Shown here: positions 24,534-33,852 of the stretch, one piece after another
How positions within the stretch are numbered: the stretch's first letter is position 1
Layout: every line of letters begins with the position of its first letter
Assembly (NCBI RefSeq): GCF_012070565.1
Contig: NZ_JAAQRO010000023.1
Span: 1 to 64,000, forward strand
DNA from: Anaerosporobacter faecicola
GTDB lineage: Bacteria > Bacillota > Clostridia > Lachnospirales > Lachnospiraceae
Reading direction: 5' to 3'
Length of the DNA stretch: 64,000 bases
The notes under the pieces: generated by a model
Told to the model about the DNA's origin: nothing
What the model saw: the letters and a program-made list of their open reading frames with translations, nothing else
The model's database searches: none
Translations under genes and position numbers: made by a program

Positions 24534-24628
24534 TGCCGTGGCAGACGAATAGTACTCGAATCATAATAATGCTCCTATCTCAAAATGTCAAAATATGCCC
24601 CGTAAATGCGAGGTTTTGCAAGGGTTCT
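24534..24628 (-). pseudogene. Displaced 5' end of the original phosphatase gene
   Basis: On the minus strand, a ribosome site (TAGGAG) and ATG (24563) are followed by codons for MIRVLFVCHG and then unrelated sequence with an early stop. This matches MIKVLFICHG of the intact phosphatase at 21305 with several silent and conservative changes. The upstream 15-mer TTTTGCAAGGGTTCT is also shared. It is best explained as the original gene start, cut off from its body by insertion. Confidence 0.6.
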
Positions 24629-24814
24629 CGGCATTCATGTCTTTTTGTTCATTTGCTACACTTTTGGCATATCGTGGCATAAAATGGCACCTCATATCCT
24701 GTGTAGTAGTCAAATCGTAGCAGTTAGGGGTGTTTACCTTGTAATGAAAAAGAATATATGCGCAAGTATACCACAGAAGTGCTCTTTTTTCCAATATAAA
24801 AGGAACATAAACCA

Positions 24815-24844
24815 AACAGGGTGCAGATCACTCCGCACCCTGTT
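24815..24844. terminator. Hairpin terminator after the GGDEF gene
   Basis: Perfect 10-bp arms AACAGGGTGC and GCACCCTGTT with a 10-nt loop, 16 bp past the stop of the GAF-GGDEF gene on the minus strand. The T-rich stretch after it is interrupted. Confidence 0.6.
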
Positions 24845-24860
24845 ATAATTTCCGATAATT

Positions 24861-26420
24861 CTACAGCGCAATTGGCATATCCTCACTCATGACTTCTCCT
24901 GAATATAAATGATATCTATTTCGTCCATTATTCTTTGAAAAGTATAACGCTGTATCTGCATGACGGTAAAAAGTTTCAAAATCCATTTTACCATTTTGTG
25001 CAATGGCAACTCCTACACTGCAAGTTAAGGAAATGGACATATTATTTTCAGTCATTGGTTGGGACACAAGCAATAAGAAATCTGCAAGTGCGCGCTTAAG
25101 ATTCAAAACATTAGAAATATCTTTTATGAATACGGCAAACTCGTCTCCGCCAAAACGACTCAGTACCTCTGTTTGAGGGAAACACTTTTTCATTGTTTCA
25201 GCAACATTTAAAATTGCTTTGTCTCCAACAGCATGTCCATAATTATCATTGATTAATTTAAACTTATCCATATCAATTAGAATTAATGCCCCTGTTTTTC
25301 CGTCATTCTCGTTAATATAAGCCTTGATTTCTTCTTCGCCTGCCGCTCTATTTAATAGACCCGTATTACCATCATGAGTGGCCTCATACTTCAATTGTTC
25401 ATTTACTGTTTTTAATTCTTTCAGACGGCGTATTTCTTTATATTGGTCACTGATATTTGTACACATACAGTAACACATAACATGTCCGGTATCCTGATCT
25501 TCGTAGAAAATAGCATTCATTCGTATATACATATCCATCGATCCAATATAAATATCGAATGGTGCAGAGCCTATTCCTTCATAGAATAGTTTTATTATCT
25601 CTTTATGATGAAAGCATATTTCTGCATCCGGAGTAATCATTTCCACCTGATTGGCCTCAATGAAAGTACGTCCTTCCTCATCATAAGGTGCTGGAACACT
25701 ATATCCTAAAGCAGCAAGAAGACTACTTCCATCTGGTGCAAGGATATCTTCAATAATTAGTCCATCTGTCAAATCTGAATGCACTGTAAATAATGCACTA
25801 TTTCCTAAGATGCCAAAGAAATTCTTTCTTTCAAAGCGCATCTGTTTCTTCAAATCGAAGCTTCTTTCTTTCAATGAACGGGCAAGCCCTCGTAACTGTG
25901 CATACTTTGCACCAGACATTGCATACGAGATTAGTTTTGACAGTACTTGAAGAATTTCTCTTTGTTCACTTGACAGTTCTGTCAGCGTATCGTAAAAATC
26001 AACTCCAATAAATCCCGCAAAATCATCATACTCATAAATGGCAACTAATATGGTTGCTTTTATATTTTGCATTAAAAGCCGTTCCTTCAGCGAGGAATCT
26101 TCCATTTTCGTTATATCATCTTGAAACCAAATTCCACTTTCCCCAAACAAACTTGAAAAATTACGATCTATAATTTCTTTGTAACTCACATGTTTCAGAT
26201 GATCTTTATGTGGAGTGCAACCCGCAGCACACCATTCATACGTGTTTTCGCTGCTCAAATTGTCTATACTGTCTTCAAATATGTATACACGGCTTGCACT
26301 AGAATACTCACCAATCATTTCAAGAATACGATTCATGGTTGTGGTAATATCATTTTGTTCAAATATCACCTCAAGTACGTTTTCGACTAATTTATTTCTA
26401 TATATAGATTTTTTATTCAT
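24861..26420 (-). CDS. GAF-PAS-GGDEF diguanylate cyclase
   Basis: 519-residue soluble protein with no membrane segment. Residues 15-175 look like a GAF sensor domain, about 200-330 like a PAS domain, and 345-515 form the GGDEF domain with intact RFGGDEF (about residue 422), so c-di-GMP synthesis is predicted. No RxxD inhibitory site is visible. An AAGGAGG ribosome site precedes the ATG. It appears monocistronic. With the membrane cyclase at 12.4 kb and the HD-GYP protein at 58.2 kb it points to an active c-di-GMP network. The ligand of the GAF/PAS part is unknown. Confidence 0.87.
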   Translation of the reverse strand: MNKKSIYRNKLVENVLEVIFEQNDITTTMNRILEMIGEYSSASRVYIFEDSIDNLSSENTYEWCAAGCTPHKDHLKHVSYKEIIDRNFSSLFGESGIWFQDDITKMEDSSLKERLLMQNIKATILVAIYEYDDFAGFIGVDFYDTLTELSSEQREILQVLSKLISYAMSGAKYAQLRGLARSLKERSFDLKKQMRFERKNFFGILGNSALFTVHSDLTDGLIIEDILAPDGSSLLAALGYSVPAPYDEEGRTFIEANQVEMITPDAEICFHHKEIIKLFYEGIGSAPFDIYIGSMDMYIRMNAIFYEDQDTGHVMCYCMCTNISDQYKEIRRLKELKTVNEQLKYEATHDGNTGLLNRAAGEEEIKAYINENDGKTGALILIDMDKFKLINDNYGHAVGDKAILNVAETMKKCFPQTEVLSRFGGDEFAVFIKDISNVLNLKRALADFLLLVSQPMTENNMSISLTCSVGVAIAQNGKMDFETFYRHADTALYFSKNNGRNRYHLYSGEVMSEDMPIAL

Positions 26421-26589
26421 ATAAAGCCCTCCTTGGTATTTAGGTAATTATTGGCTCTTATCATCAGTAATCCCCCCTGGTCTGGTATTCCTTGCACATA
26501 GACAAGTCCCATTGGATTATCTTGTGAAAAACATATCATAAATCATCTATCTAATTCTTTATTATAACATGCCACGCAAATTCTCGCAA

Positions 26590-26627
26590 TAAAAAGACCG
26601 CTACAGTCAATTCTGTAACGGCTTTAC
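26590..26627 (-). terminator. Terminator after the membrane protein gene
   Basis: Imperfect stem AAAGaCCGcTACAG / CTGTAaCGGcTTTA with an AAAAA flank to its left that gives a U tract on the minus strand. It lies about 70 bp past the stop codon at 26696. Confidence 0.6.
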
Positions 26628-26695
26628 ATCTACATATACAATTTCGGATTTATCACATAGTTTCCACAGAAGCCAAGTATAAATATAGTCAATCT

Positions 26696-27547
26696 TTATT
26701 TTTGTTTTCTTTTTATAATATAGTTTGCTACTAAACAGCCAATCGTAACAAATAATACATCAAGACCGCTTCTAAGAAGCATTTTCAAAAAGGTCCCCTT
26801 AAGAATTAAACCAATAAAGCAATTAAACCAAATCCAATTGATTCCAACAGTTAAGACCATTATTTGAATTGTTTTTCTATTATCATTTGTAGTAGTATAA
26901 ATTGGCCTTATAAAAAGATACATAAATCCTAGTACAAAACCAAAAAGTAATGTCCAAATCAAGACAGGTACAGGATATTCGTTAATGTCACTATCAATAT
27001 ATCCAGCTAAATAACCAACCAATCGCTCTATAAAGAAAACAATTGTAATAATACAGAAAACAACTCGTTTTTCCCTTATCGTATAGTTGTAACTCTGTTT
27101 TTTCTCCGCTAATTGCTTTGTACCAAAACGACTTACTAACAGACATAAGATAAAAACAGGAATCGCATCACCTAATCCCATAAAGACTTGGTAAACGACA
27201 AAGTCCAGTCCATATGTATCCAAAGGCGATGATGATACAACAACCTCTTGCATGCCAAATACATACATCAACCCAAATGAAAGTCCATAACGAATGCCTA
27301 TGTCTTTCATACTTAACATCGATTTAGGTGCAAAATTTTTGATAACCAATAAAATATGTAGATAAAGCATTAAGAAGTATGCACTTGCAACAACTGGAAA
27401 TCCGAATAACTTAACTAAAATACTATTAAACTGGGTTGAATCTAATTCGGCTCCAGGACTTGGCATCAAAGCATGTACTAATATGGCAATTATAGATGCA
27501 CCCACCACAGATACAATAGACAAGCAAATCCTTTTGTTATTTTTCAT
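26696..27547 (-). CDS. Multi-pass membrane protein of unknown function
   Basis: 283 residues with about seven hydrophobic helices evenly spread from residue 8 to 278, short polar loops and a basic C-terminus (IIKRKQK). I see no conserved catalytic or transport motif. It starts 30 bp after the GH43-like gene ends on the same strand, so it is probably the second gene of that transcript. A role linked to sugar use would be inference only. A hairpin terminator follows. Confidence 0.65.
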   Translation of the reverse strand: MKNNKRICLSIVSVVGASIIAILVHALMPSPGAELDSTQFNSILVKLFGFPVVASAYFLMLYLHILLVIKNFAPKSMLSMKDIGIRYGLSFGLMYVFGMQEVVVSSSPLDTYGLDFVVYQVFMGLGDAIPVFILCLLVSRFGTKQLAEKKQSYNYTIREKRVVFCIITIVFFIERLVGYLAGYIDSDINEYPVPVLIWTLLFGFVLGFMYLFIRPIYTTTNDNRKTIQIMVLTVGINWIWFNCFIGLILKGTFLKMLLRSGLDVLFVTIGCLVANYIIKRKQK

Positions 27548-27576
27548 GAAATCCCCCCCTCTCTTTGCAAGAAAAA

Positions 27577-28533
27577 CTACCGATTATAGGATTCCGCATC
27601 AAAATCAAATGTAGCAACTCTCTCATACTCTTCTGGTGTGATCGTAAGAATTGTTCCATGTTTAAAACCATATGGATAGCTAAAATCCCCTTCCGAACGA
27701 ATAAATCTACCACAAGAAATATCCTCAGTATGAAAAGATACATAACCCTGTCCTTTTCCTTGTGCGCCAAAAAAATCCAACATAAGATTATAACTTCCAT
27801 CTTCTAAACGACAAACCGTAGGTGCTTCATATGCTCCTGCTCCTCCCACCAGTTGCTCCATCTCTTGATCGAATTCATACATTCTCTCAAATGGTCCAGT
27901 GATTGCATCAGACTTAAGCATAATGACACCCGTAGGATTCTCACTACTCTTAACCCAAAGATAATATACACCCTTTTCTTCCACCATACAGGAATCAATC
28001 ACATCGTTATTCTTTTTTTCATATAGAATCTTCGCTTCTGTAAAGTTCTTAAAATCCTTCGTTCTTGTATAATAAATGCACATCTTTCGTTTTTTCTCCA
28101 TATTAGGTGAAGACCAGTGAAGAATGTATTCTCCCGTTGTTGCATCCTGTATAATATCCGGTGCCCAACAACAACCTTCCCCGGGTTTTCTTAATGGCAA
28201 CTCTTTTTCTTTAGACCAATACACCAAATCGTCAGACTCCCACATCATCATTTGCGTACTTCCGTTATTCTTTATATTCTCCCATGAGCCATTATATTTG
28301 GTACGGAACGAATATGCCAAACTCAAATCCGTAGCAATGATATAGAACTTTCCTTCCTTTGACCGAAGCACGGTAAAATCACGTACCCCCTTTTCACCCA
28401 GCATGCTCCATAGTACCGGCTGTCCATGATTAACTTCTTCCCAATGATAGCCATCTTTACTTACCCCAAAATAAACCTGTTCCCCATCTGGTGTCCTTTT
28501 TTCCTTAAAATGAACAAATAAATAGCATTGCAT
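27577..28533 (-). CDS. Glycoside hydrolase family 43-like protein
   Basis: 318 residues from the ATG at 28533, which has AAGGGAG 8 nt upstream; the longer frame to 28587 has none. Five-bladed propeller features of GH43 are visible: an Asp in GVRDFTVLRS (candidate base), WAPDIIQD (pKa-modulating Asp) and YEAPTVCRLEDG (candidate acid Glu). There is no signal peptide, so it acts on imported oligosaccharides in the cytoplasm. Family members remove arabinose, xylose or galactose from plant side chains; the specificity is not readable. Nearby GH35 and GH30-like genes suggest arabinogalactan breakdown. Confidence 0.75.
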   Translation of the reverse strand: MQCYLFVHFKEKRTPDGEQVYFGVSKDGYHWEEVNHGQPVLWSMLGEKGVRDFTVLRSKEGKFYIIATDLSLAYSFRTKYNGSWENIKNNGSTQMMMWESDDLVYWSKEKELPLRKPGEGCCWAPDIIQDATTGEYILHWSSPNMEKKRKMCIYYTRTKDFKNFTEAKILYEKKNNDVIDSCMVEEKGVYYLWVKSSENPTGVIMLKSDAITGPFERMYEFDQEMEQLVGGAGAYEAPTVCRLEDGSYNLMLDFFGAQGKGQGYVSFHTEDISCGRFIRSEGDFSYPYGFKHGTILTITPEEYERVATFDFDAESYNR

Positions 28534-28695
28534 GTTCTTTTCTCCCTTCCTTCTTACTGGCTTATTATCGTAAGAACTCTTCTCCATATTTTAAGAATTA
28601 AAGTGATGGTAGCATGTTTGTATCCGCAGTAATATAGCTTTTCTTCCGATTTAATTGACTTTTTGTCTCTTTCTTTTTCTATGATAAATGTATTA

Positions 28696-29484
28696 TCAAA
28701 ATAATTCATCTAACAATATATAGTAACGTATCTTATCCCATTGTGGTTCAATCCCTAGATACTCGAATAATAGATTCCGATCAAAACCTTCATAGGCTTT
28801 GCCTGTATAGGTTCCATCATAATTATGCAACAGACTTCGATAGCATAATGCTATGTCTTGCCAACGATCAGCAATCCCTGTTTTTCCAAGATCAATATAC
28901 CCCGTCACTTCTTCTTTCCTTCCAAATAAGTTCGGTAGACAAAAATCTCCATGGGATAAAACCAACTCTTCTTCTGGTTTGTTATCTATAAGCCACTGTA
29001 ATAAATGTGATGGATCCCTAAATCCATGTTCACCATATGTATCTGGCTCTGCATCTTCTAAATCAACGAAGTTCTGTTCCACATTGTATTGTGCCATTTG
29101 CAGCTTTCGATCAAGAGCAAAGGAGGTTGGACAGTTTGCAATATCAACTTGCCACAACCCCCTTAGTCCCTTTGTTAACAACGTGGCTAATTGATTTGGA
29201 TTATTTATATATTCTTCATCGCAAGACATCTTACCTTCAACTTTCGACATTAACAAATAACTTAGCCCTGCTTTTCGTTCAAATGCTAACACCTTTGGAA
29301 CAGGAAGTTTATCTTGTAACCATAACATCATTTCATGTTCATTATCAGACTCTTCTGTAATTGTTTGTATCTTGAGTATCATGTTATCAAATACTATAAC
29401 AGTAGAATCAGATTTTCCAATCTGGTCAATGGTATAGTTTTTTTCTCCAATAAGCTTTTTTATCTTCTCTGGTAACTCAATCAC
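28696..29484 (-). CDS. Aminoglycoside 3'-phosphotransferase-like kinase
   Basis: 262 residues with the APH fold. Catalytic loop LSHGDFCLPNLF (HGDxxxxN), metal-binding GYIDLGKTGIADRWQD (IDxG with DxxxD) and an N-terminal lobe carrying a Lys (ILKIQT). Length and the LDELF C-terminus match APH(3') enzymes, which phosphorylate aminoglycosides such as kanamycin and neomycin. Chromosomal homologues may instead have housekeeping substrates, so resistance is a prediction, not shown. It stands alone between intergenic stretches, with no transposon features nearby. Confidence 0.82.
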   Translation of the reverse strand: MIELPEKIKKLIGEKNYTIDQIGKSDSTVIVFDNMILKIQTITEESDNEHEMMLWLQDKLPVPKVLAFERKAGLSYLLMSKVEGKMSCDEEYINNPNQLATLLTKGLRGLWQVDIANCPTSFALDRKLQMAQYNVEQNFVDLEDAEPDTYGEHGFRDPSHLLQWLIDNKPEEELVLSHGDFCLPNLFGRKEEVTGYIDLGKTGIADRWQDIALCYRSLLHNYDGTYTGKAYEGFDRNLLFEYLGIEPQWDKIRYYILLDELF

Positions 29485-29883
29485 TTGATTACCCCCATTC
29501 TTTCCATTTTATTAACCTGTCTATTACAGCAGAAAGTAACTTAGAATATCTATTCAACTGTAACTAGTTGTTAGGCATTTGTGAGGCTTCTCATAATTAT
29601 ACCATATTTTCTACTAAACATATCCTACAAACTACTTTTTTTAAATCCATACAGCTCGTAAATTCCATAACACGTACACACGAAGTACCACATTATAAAA
29701 AACAGGTACTAGTATAACCAAAAACAGATATACATGATCGTAAGATGAATGAGCTTCTATCGTACTTATGTATATCTGTAATGATTTGAAACCGTTTCAC
29801 TATCTATGCGTTTAGTTGATTGATTAGAGTTTCATTTCCGATATGTATCCTGTTAATAAATGAACTCCATACAATGCTACTAT
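29485..29883. other. Intergenic region, nothing recognised
   Basis: About 400 bp between the APH-like and PocR-type genes. AT-rich, with no reading frame, tRNA or convincing hairpin that I could support. Confidence 0.5.
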
Positions 29884-30657
29884 TTATTGATTTAATTCTT
29901 GTATCGTTTTGGTTAAACTATTTGCAGCTATTTTAATTTCATTGCTTGCAGTAGCCATGTTATTGGCTAATCCCTGTACTTCTTTTGCAACAACTGTGAA
30001 GCCTTTTCCTACCTCACCAGCACGTGCTGCTTCAATGGAAGCATTCAATGCAAGCATCTTCTGACGACCAGAAAATCCTTCGATACGTTTCGTTACACTA
30101 TTGACGATCTCAATTTGCTTAGAGGCTTCATTAATTCCATTGGTTAACTTACCGATGATATTATCATTGTATTTCTTCACATAACAAGAACGTACATACA
30201 TATTGATAACATCTCCTAATAAAGTTGCAGATGCTTCAATCTTTTCTTTTGATCGAATCTTTACTTTTTTTAATGCTTCAATATACTCTTCCTCAGGAAT
30301 ACCAAGTTCTCTTGCTTTTTCACGGAATTTATCAAAATCTGGTCCACTTGGAAGAACTTGTCCACCAACGATATTTCCTAATACTGTACCATCATATAAA
30401 GTAATTGGAATACCAAAATCCATCAGTCCAGCGTGACAATAGTAAACACCCTTTCCTTCTTGGTCACATTTTTCACATCGACGTTTTCCTTCTTCACACC
30501 CTCTTGTGTATTTAATACAAAAGTCAGTAAAGTTATAGCAATCGCTAATATATTCTCCGTCAGCACCTACTGCTACCGTAGCAAGACCTGTCGCCATTGC
30601 CCAATTCGACATAATTCTTTCAAATTCATCCATATCACAAAAATCTTGTATTTTCAT
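29884..30657 (-). CDS. PocR-domain chemoreceptor-like protein
   Basis: 257 residues starting at the ATG at 30657, with TAGGAGGT 6 nt upstream. Residues 1-165 form a PocR sensory domain, with its characteristic cysteines ([26 protein letters not shown]). The rest is a short methyl-accepting signalling hairpin with the conserved tip ([30 protein letters not shown]). There is no membrane segment, so this is a cytoplasmic receptor. PocR domains bind small hydrocarbon derivatives such as propanediol. It would talk to CheA/CheW encoded elsewhere. Confidence 0.85.
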   Translation of the reverse strand: MKIQDFCDMDEFERIMSNWAMATGLATVAVGADGEYISDCYNFTDFCIKYTRGCEEGKRRCEKCDQEGKGVYYCHAGLMDFGIPITLYDGTVLGNIVGGQVLPSGPDFDKFREKARELGIPEEEYIEALKKVKIRSKEKIEASATLLGDVINMYVRSCYVKKYNDNIIGKLTNGINEASKQIEIVNSVTKRIEGFSGRQKMLALNASIEAARAGEVGKGFTVVAKEVQGLANNMATASNEIKIAANSLTKTIQELNQ

Positions 30658-30861
30658 AACGTACCTCCTATTGATTTTCAACGTATCAATTTCTCACATA
30701 ATTGTAAATATAAAGTACCATCAAAAGACAAGGCTCCTATCCTTTTAAAACCAATATCAAGAACATTCAATTACCATACATTTTGTCAAATCTCTCAATG
30801 GGAAATCCTTATATTAGTAATTTTTGTATCTAATTCTATTGTAGAACTTTTTTGTCAAATT

Positions 30862-31328
30862 TCAATACAAAATGATGAATTTATTATGAAAATAGTAATT
30901 TTTGTCTGATAGAACCATGACTACGAATACATGTGCCTTATTATAATATCCTTCTTCCGGTTTTTCACAAAATCCTTCTGATAAATCGTTAGGATGATCC
31001 GAAATATGCGAATCGATAACTCGCCATAAATTCCATGCTGTAGGGTTAATTCCTTGATATCCGTGAGAATTTCTTTCGCTAAGCACAGTCCCGTCTCAAT
31101 TTCGCCTGCATCTTCTCCTAAAACATCCGAACCATCAACTTCCGACATCCACAGTCCCTTCTTATCTCTTTTTGAAACCGCTTGCAATTCTGTGCGACGA
31201 GATCCCTGATATGCATGAACATCAATCCTTGAAATTGCATCTTTTGCTTCCTTTGACAACGCTTCATATGCATCAATCTGGACATCAATACTTGTTTCAT
31301 CTGTTCCTGCAAGAAGCAAATCCGTCAT
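30862..31328 (-). pseudogene. GH30-like galactanase fragment, frameshifted
   Basis: One frame (from 31328) gives a sequence with YQGSRRTELQAVSKR..GLWMSEVDG.. and ..IETGLCLAKEI. The match then continues in another frame as SHGYQGINPTAWNLWRVIDSHISDHP. These blocks resemble the C-terminal half of GH30 endo-beta-1,6-galactanases, including the region of the nucleophile Glu in WMSEVDG. The N-terminal half is missing and the frame breaks near 31070. It directly follows the GH35 gene, with which it probably once formed an operon. Confidence 0.6.
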
Positions 31329-31352
31329 ACCATCTCTTCTACCTCCATCCGA

Positions 31353-33101
31353 CTAAAGATCAAGTTTTGGTTCATCCGTTAATGTTATTGTATCTGCGTG
31401 TTTTCCATCTGTCTCAAATAAGATGATTTCGTTATGTCCTTCTTTCAGTAATGGTGCTGGGATATAGAGACGACGCTGTGGTCCAATCTCCCAGAAACGT
31501 CCTAGGTTGAAACCATTTAAGAATACACAGCCCTTCCCCCAACCTGTAAAGTCAAGGAATGTATCCGCTGCCTTGTCCACCTGCAAATGAAACCGATAAA
31601 ATGCTGGTGTATTCTCATGATATTCCTTGGTAAAATCCACTTTATCAATATTATTAAGAGGTAATGTATATTGGTCCCAGTTATTATGCATATGCCCATT
31701 GATCTGTACGCAGTGATCAATTCCCTTTCTCTGCAATTCCATTCTAGGTCCAAAATTCACTCGCCCCATATTCTCCACTAAAATATCAAGTGCAGATCCT
31801 TTTTGGAACGCAACCGATACGTTTTTTGATTCTAATAATTCTCTGTCATATAGCGTTGCAATCGGTTTCTTATCAACGAAAAGATTAGCACGATCGTTTG
31901 CCCCCCATAATCGTATATCGGTAATGTTCTCTTCTGTATCAAGTGTGGAATGGTATAAGATATACCCATAATTCTGACCTAATTTTTCCATGGATTGCGT
32001 ATAGGAACTACTAATTGGTGTACTTAAATCCTCCAATACCGAAAATAAACTAACCCGATCCTCAACTTCTAATGTTCCATACGCTTTTCGTTCTATTTTC
32101 GTTGTTAATGGTACTTCTGGCAATGTAACGTATTTTCCAATGATCTTCTGATACATACGGTATTTCTCTGTGATTTGTCCATCTTCAGTCAATACGCCAT
32201 CGTAGTCATAAGAAGTCACATCTGGCGTTAACTCATCATAATAATTTGAGCCATTCATGAAGCCAAAATTGGTTCCCCCTTCAAACATATAGATGTTGAC
32301 ATGACCAAGTTGCAACATAGTATCCAGATCCTTTGTACTTTCTTCCAGATTTCCACGCATATGTCCACAATTCCCCCAGTGGTCGAACCAGCCAACCCAG
32401 AATTCTGTACACATTAAAGGTCCCTTCTTTGCATATTCCTTTAAAGTCTGAAACCGCTCTCTTGTTTTAGAACCAAAATTACCTGTTGGAAGAACACCTT
32501 CTATTGTACCACCATTTAGATTTTCACGAAATGGTCCATCCGATGTCACCAAAGGAACAGTTACCCCATATTTGATCATACAATCATTGATGAATTCCAT
32601 ATATGCAGTATCATTGGCATAATATCCATATTCATTCTCAACCTGCATAAAAATTACTGGTCCGCCTTGGTCGATCTGCAATTTGGCGATCTTTGGTATT
32701 AAAATCTTATAATAATTCTCCACATGTTGTAGGAATGGCTGATAGTTGATTCGTAAACGCATACCGTCTTCTGCTAATAGCCATGCTGGTAATCCTCCGA
32801 ACTCCCACTCTGCACAGATATAAGGAGATGGACGTAAGATTACATATAAGCCAAGTTCCTGCGCTATTGTAACGAACCCCTCAATATCTAACATTCCTGA
32901 AAAGTCATATTGACCTTTTTGTGGTTCATGCATATTCCAAGGTATGTATGTCTCAACGGTGTTACACCCCATCGCTTTCAATTTTTCTAATCGATCTCTC
33001 CAATACTCTGGTACCACACGAAAATAATGAATGGCTCCGGATATGATTTTTACCTTTTCCTGATTCACATAAAATGTATCAGCTATTTTACACTTACTCA
33101 T
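31353..33101 (-). CDS. GH35 beta-galactosidase
   Basis: 582-residue TIM-barrel glycosidase without signal peptide, thus cytoplasmic. The GH35 signature GGPVIFMQVENEYG holds the acid/base Glu (about residue 155) and CTEFWVGWFDHWG the nucleophile (about 232). C-terminal galactose-binding jelly-roll domains end in GWGKGCVFLNGFNLGRFW, typical of the family. It releases terminal beta-galactose from oligosaccharides. Downstream is a GH30-like pseudogene, and a GH43-like gene lies 3 kb away, suggesting a decaying galactan-use locus. Confidence 0.92.
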   Translation of the reverse strand: MSKCKIADTFYVNQEKVKIISGAIHYFRVVPEYWRDRLEKLKAMGCNTVETYIPWNMHEPQKGQYDFSGMLDIEGFVTIAQELGLYVILRPSPYICAEWEFGGLPAWLLAEDGMRLRINYQPFLQHVENYYKILIPKIAKLQIDQGGPVIFMQVENEYGYYANDTAYMEFINDCMIKYGVTVPLVTSDGPFRENLNGGTIEGVLPTGNFGSKTRERFQTLKEYAKKGPLMCTEFWVGWFDHWGNCGHMRGNLEESTKDLDTMLQLGHVNIYMFEGGTNFGFMNGSNYYDELTPDVTSYDYDGVLTEDGQITEKYRMYQKIIGKYVTLPEVPLTTKIERKAYGTLEVEDRVSLFSVLEDLSTPISSSYTQSMEKLGQNYGYILYHSTLDTEENITDIRLWGANDRANLFVDKKPIATLYDRELLESKNVSVAFQKGSALDILVENMGRVNFGPRMELQRKGIDHCVQINGHMHNNWDQYTLPLNNIDKVDFTKEYHENTPAFYRFHLQVDKAADTFLDFTGWGKGCVFLNGFNLGRFWEIGPQRRLYIPAPLLKEGHNEIILFETDGKHADTITLTDEPKLDL

Positions 33102-33268
33102 TATGTCCTCCTAGTTTGCTAATCTTCCGTTCTTTCTATAAAACCCTTTCAGAAAGAATATGTAGTATGCAGTAACGGTTCGTAATGGAATATCTCAACT
33201 AGTTAACCGATTACACAACTACATAGGTGTATTCTACATGATTCTTTCCTTTTCGTCTATAATAAAGT

Positions 33269-33314
33269 GTGCGAATTATACACACCACATTCGATTGATG
33301 TACACAATTCGCAC
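33269..33314 (-). terminator. Terminator-like inverted repeat
   Basis: Arms GTGCGAATT (33269-33277) and AATTCGCAC (33306-33314), about 50 bp after the stop of the 155-residue membrane protein gene. The 29-nt loop is long. Confidence 0.45.
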
Positions 33315-33362
33315 TAATTTTTATCATATAAGATTATCAGACACTATCATTTTCTCCCTACT

Positions 33363-33830
33363 TTACCGTAAGATACAATGGCAAACAGAGAACACAGCCA
33401 AAACAACCAAATCAGGTATATTATGTAACCAAAATGCACCAAATGCGAAATATAAGCATGGAAATATCGCCATTGGTACAGGAATGATCCATAGATTCTT
33501 CTCTAAGTATTCTACATCTCTTCCATGTACGAAATATCTTGCCCATAGAGCATAATAAACAAGCAAACAAACTGCCATACCAATAAAATATATTGGTCGA
33601 TTGTCAAGCTTATCCTTATTCCATATAACAATAAGAAAAATAATAAACAACCCTCTTGATGCATTTTCAATCATGGATACCATTTCATTTGGTTCCACAG
33701 GATTTTCAGGTACATTCGTCTTCGACATGATTCCATAAAATATATTGGGTAACATTGCTAACATTACGACTAAAAAACCTCTCCATGAAATCCCCATATT
33801 CTCTTGTAGTATTTTCCATAGTTCACTCAT
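33363..33830 (-). CDS. Small membrane protein cotranscribed with a PadR regulator
   Basis: 155 residues with about four hydrophobic helices and a polar loop containing PENPVEPNEM. No family recognised. It begins 22 bp after the PadR-type gene and has a clear AAGGGAG ribosome site. PadR genes are often followed by membrane proteins they control, so joint autoregulation is likely (inference). Confidence 0.65.
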   Translation of the reverse strand: MSELWKILQENMGISWRGFLVVMLAMLPNIFYGIMSKTNVPENPVEPNEMVSMIENASRGLFIIFLIVIWNKDKLDNRPIYFIGMAVCLLVYYALWARYFVHGRDVEYLEKNLWIIPVPMAIFPCLYFAFGAFWLHNIPDLVVLAVFSVCHCILR

Positions 33831-33852
33831 TTGTAATTCTCCCTTTCTCCTT

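Larger units (their letters stand above)
21275..24545. mobile_element. Accessory element inserted in the phosphatase gene
   Basis: The exact 12-mer TGCCGTGGCAGA occurs at 21275-21286, inside the phosphatase P-loop codons, and at 24534-24545. Beyond each copy the sequence is related: MI(K/R)VLF(I/V)CHG codons on the minus strand, a ribosome site, and the exact 15-mer TTTTGCAAGGGTTCT at 21343-21357 and 24614-24628. The interval carries AbiH-type, XRE/GIY-YIG and broken restriction genes. The left copy is the present functional gene start and the right copy the displaced original start. No recombinase gene remains, so it is a decayed or deleted element. Confidence 0.6.

Noticed and set aside
28696-29484. 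Mobile antibiotic-resistance cassette
   Set aside because: The APH-like gene has no flanking repeats, transposase or compositional shift; looks chromosomal.
30921-31328. Treating the 135-codon frame as an intact gene
   Set aside because: The GH30-like match shifts to another frame near 31070 and lacks the N-terminal half.
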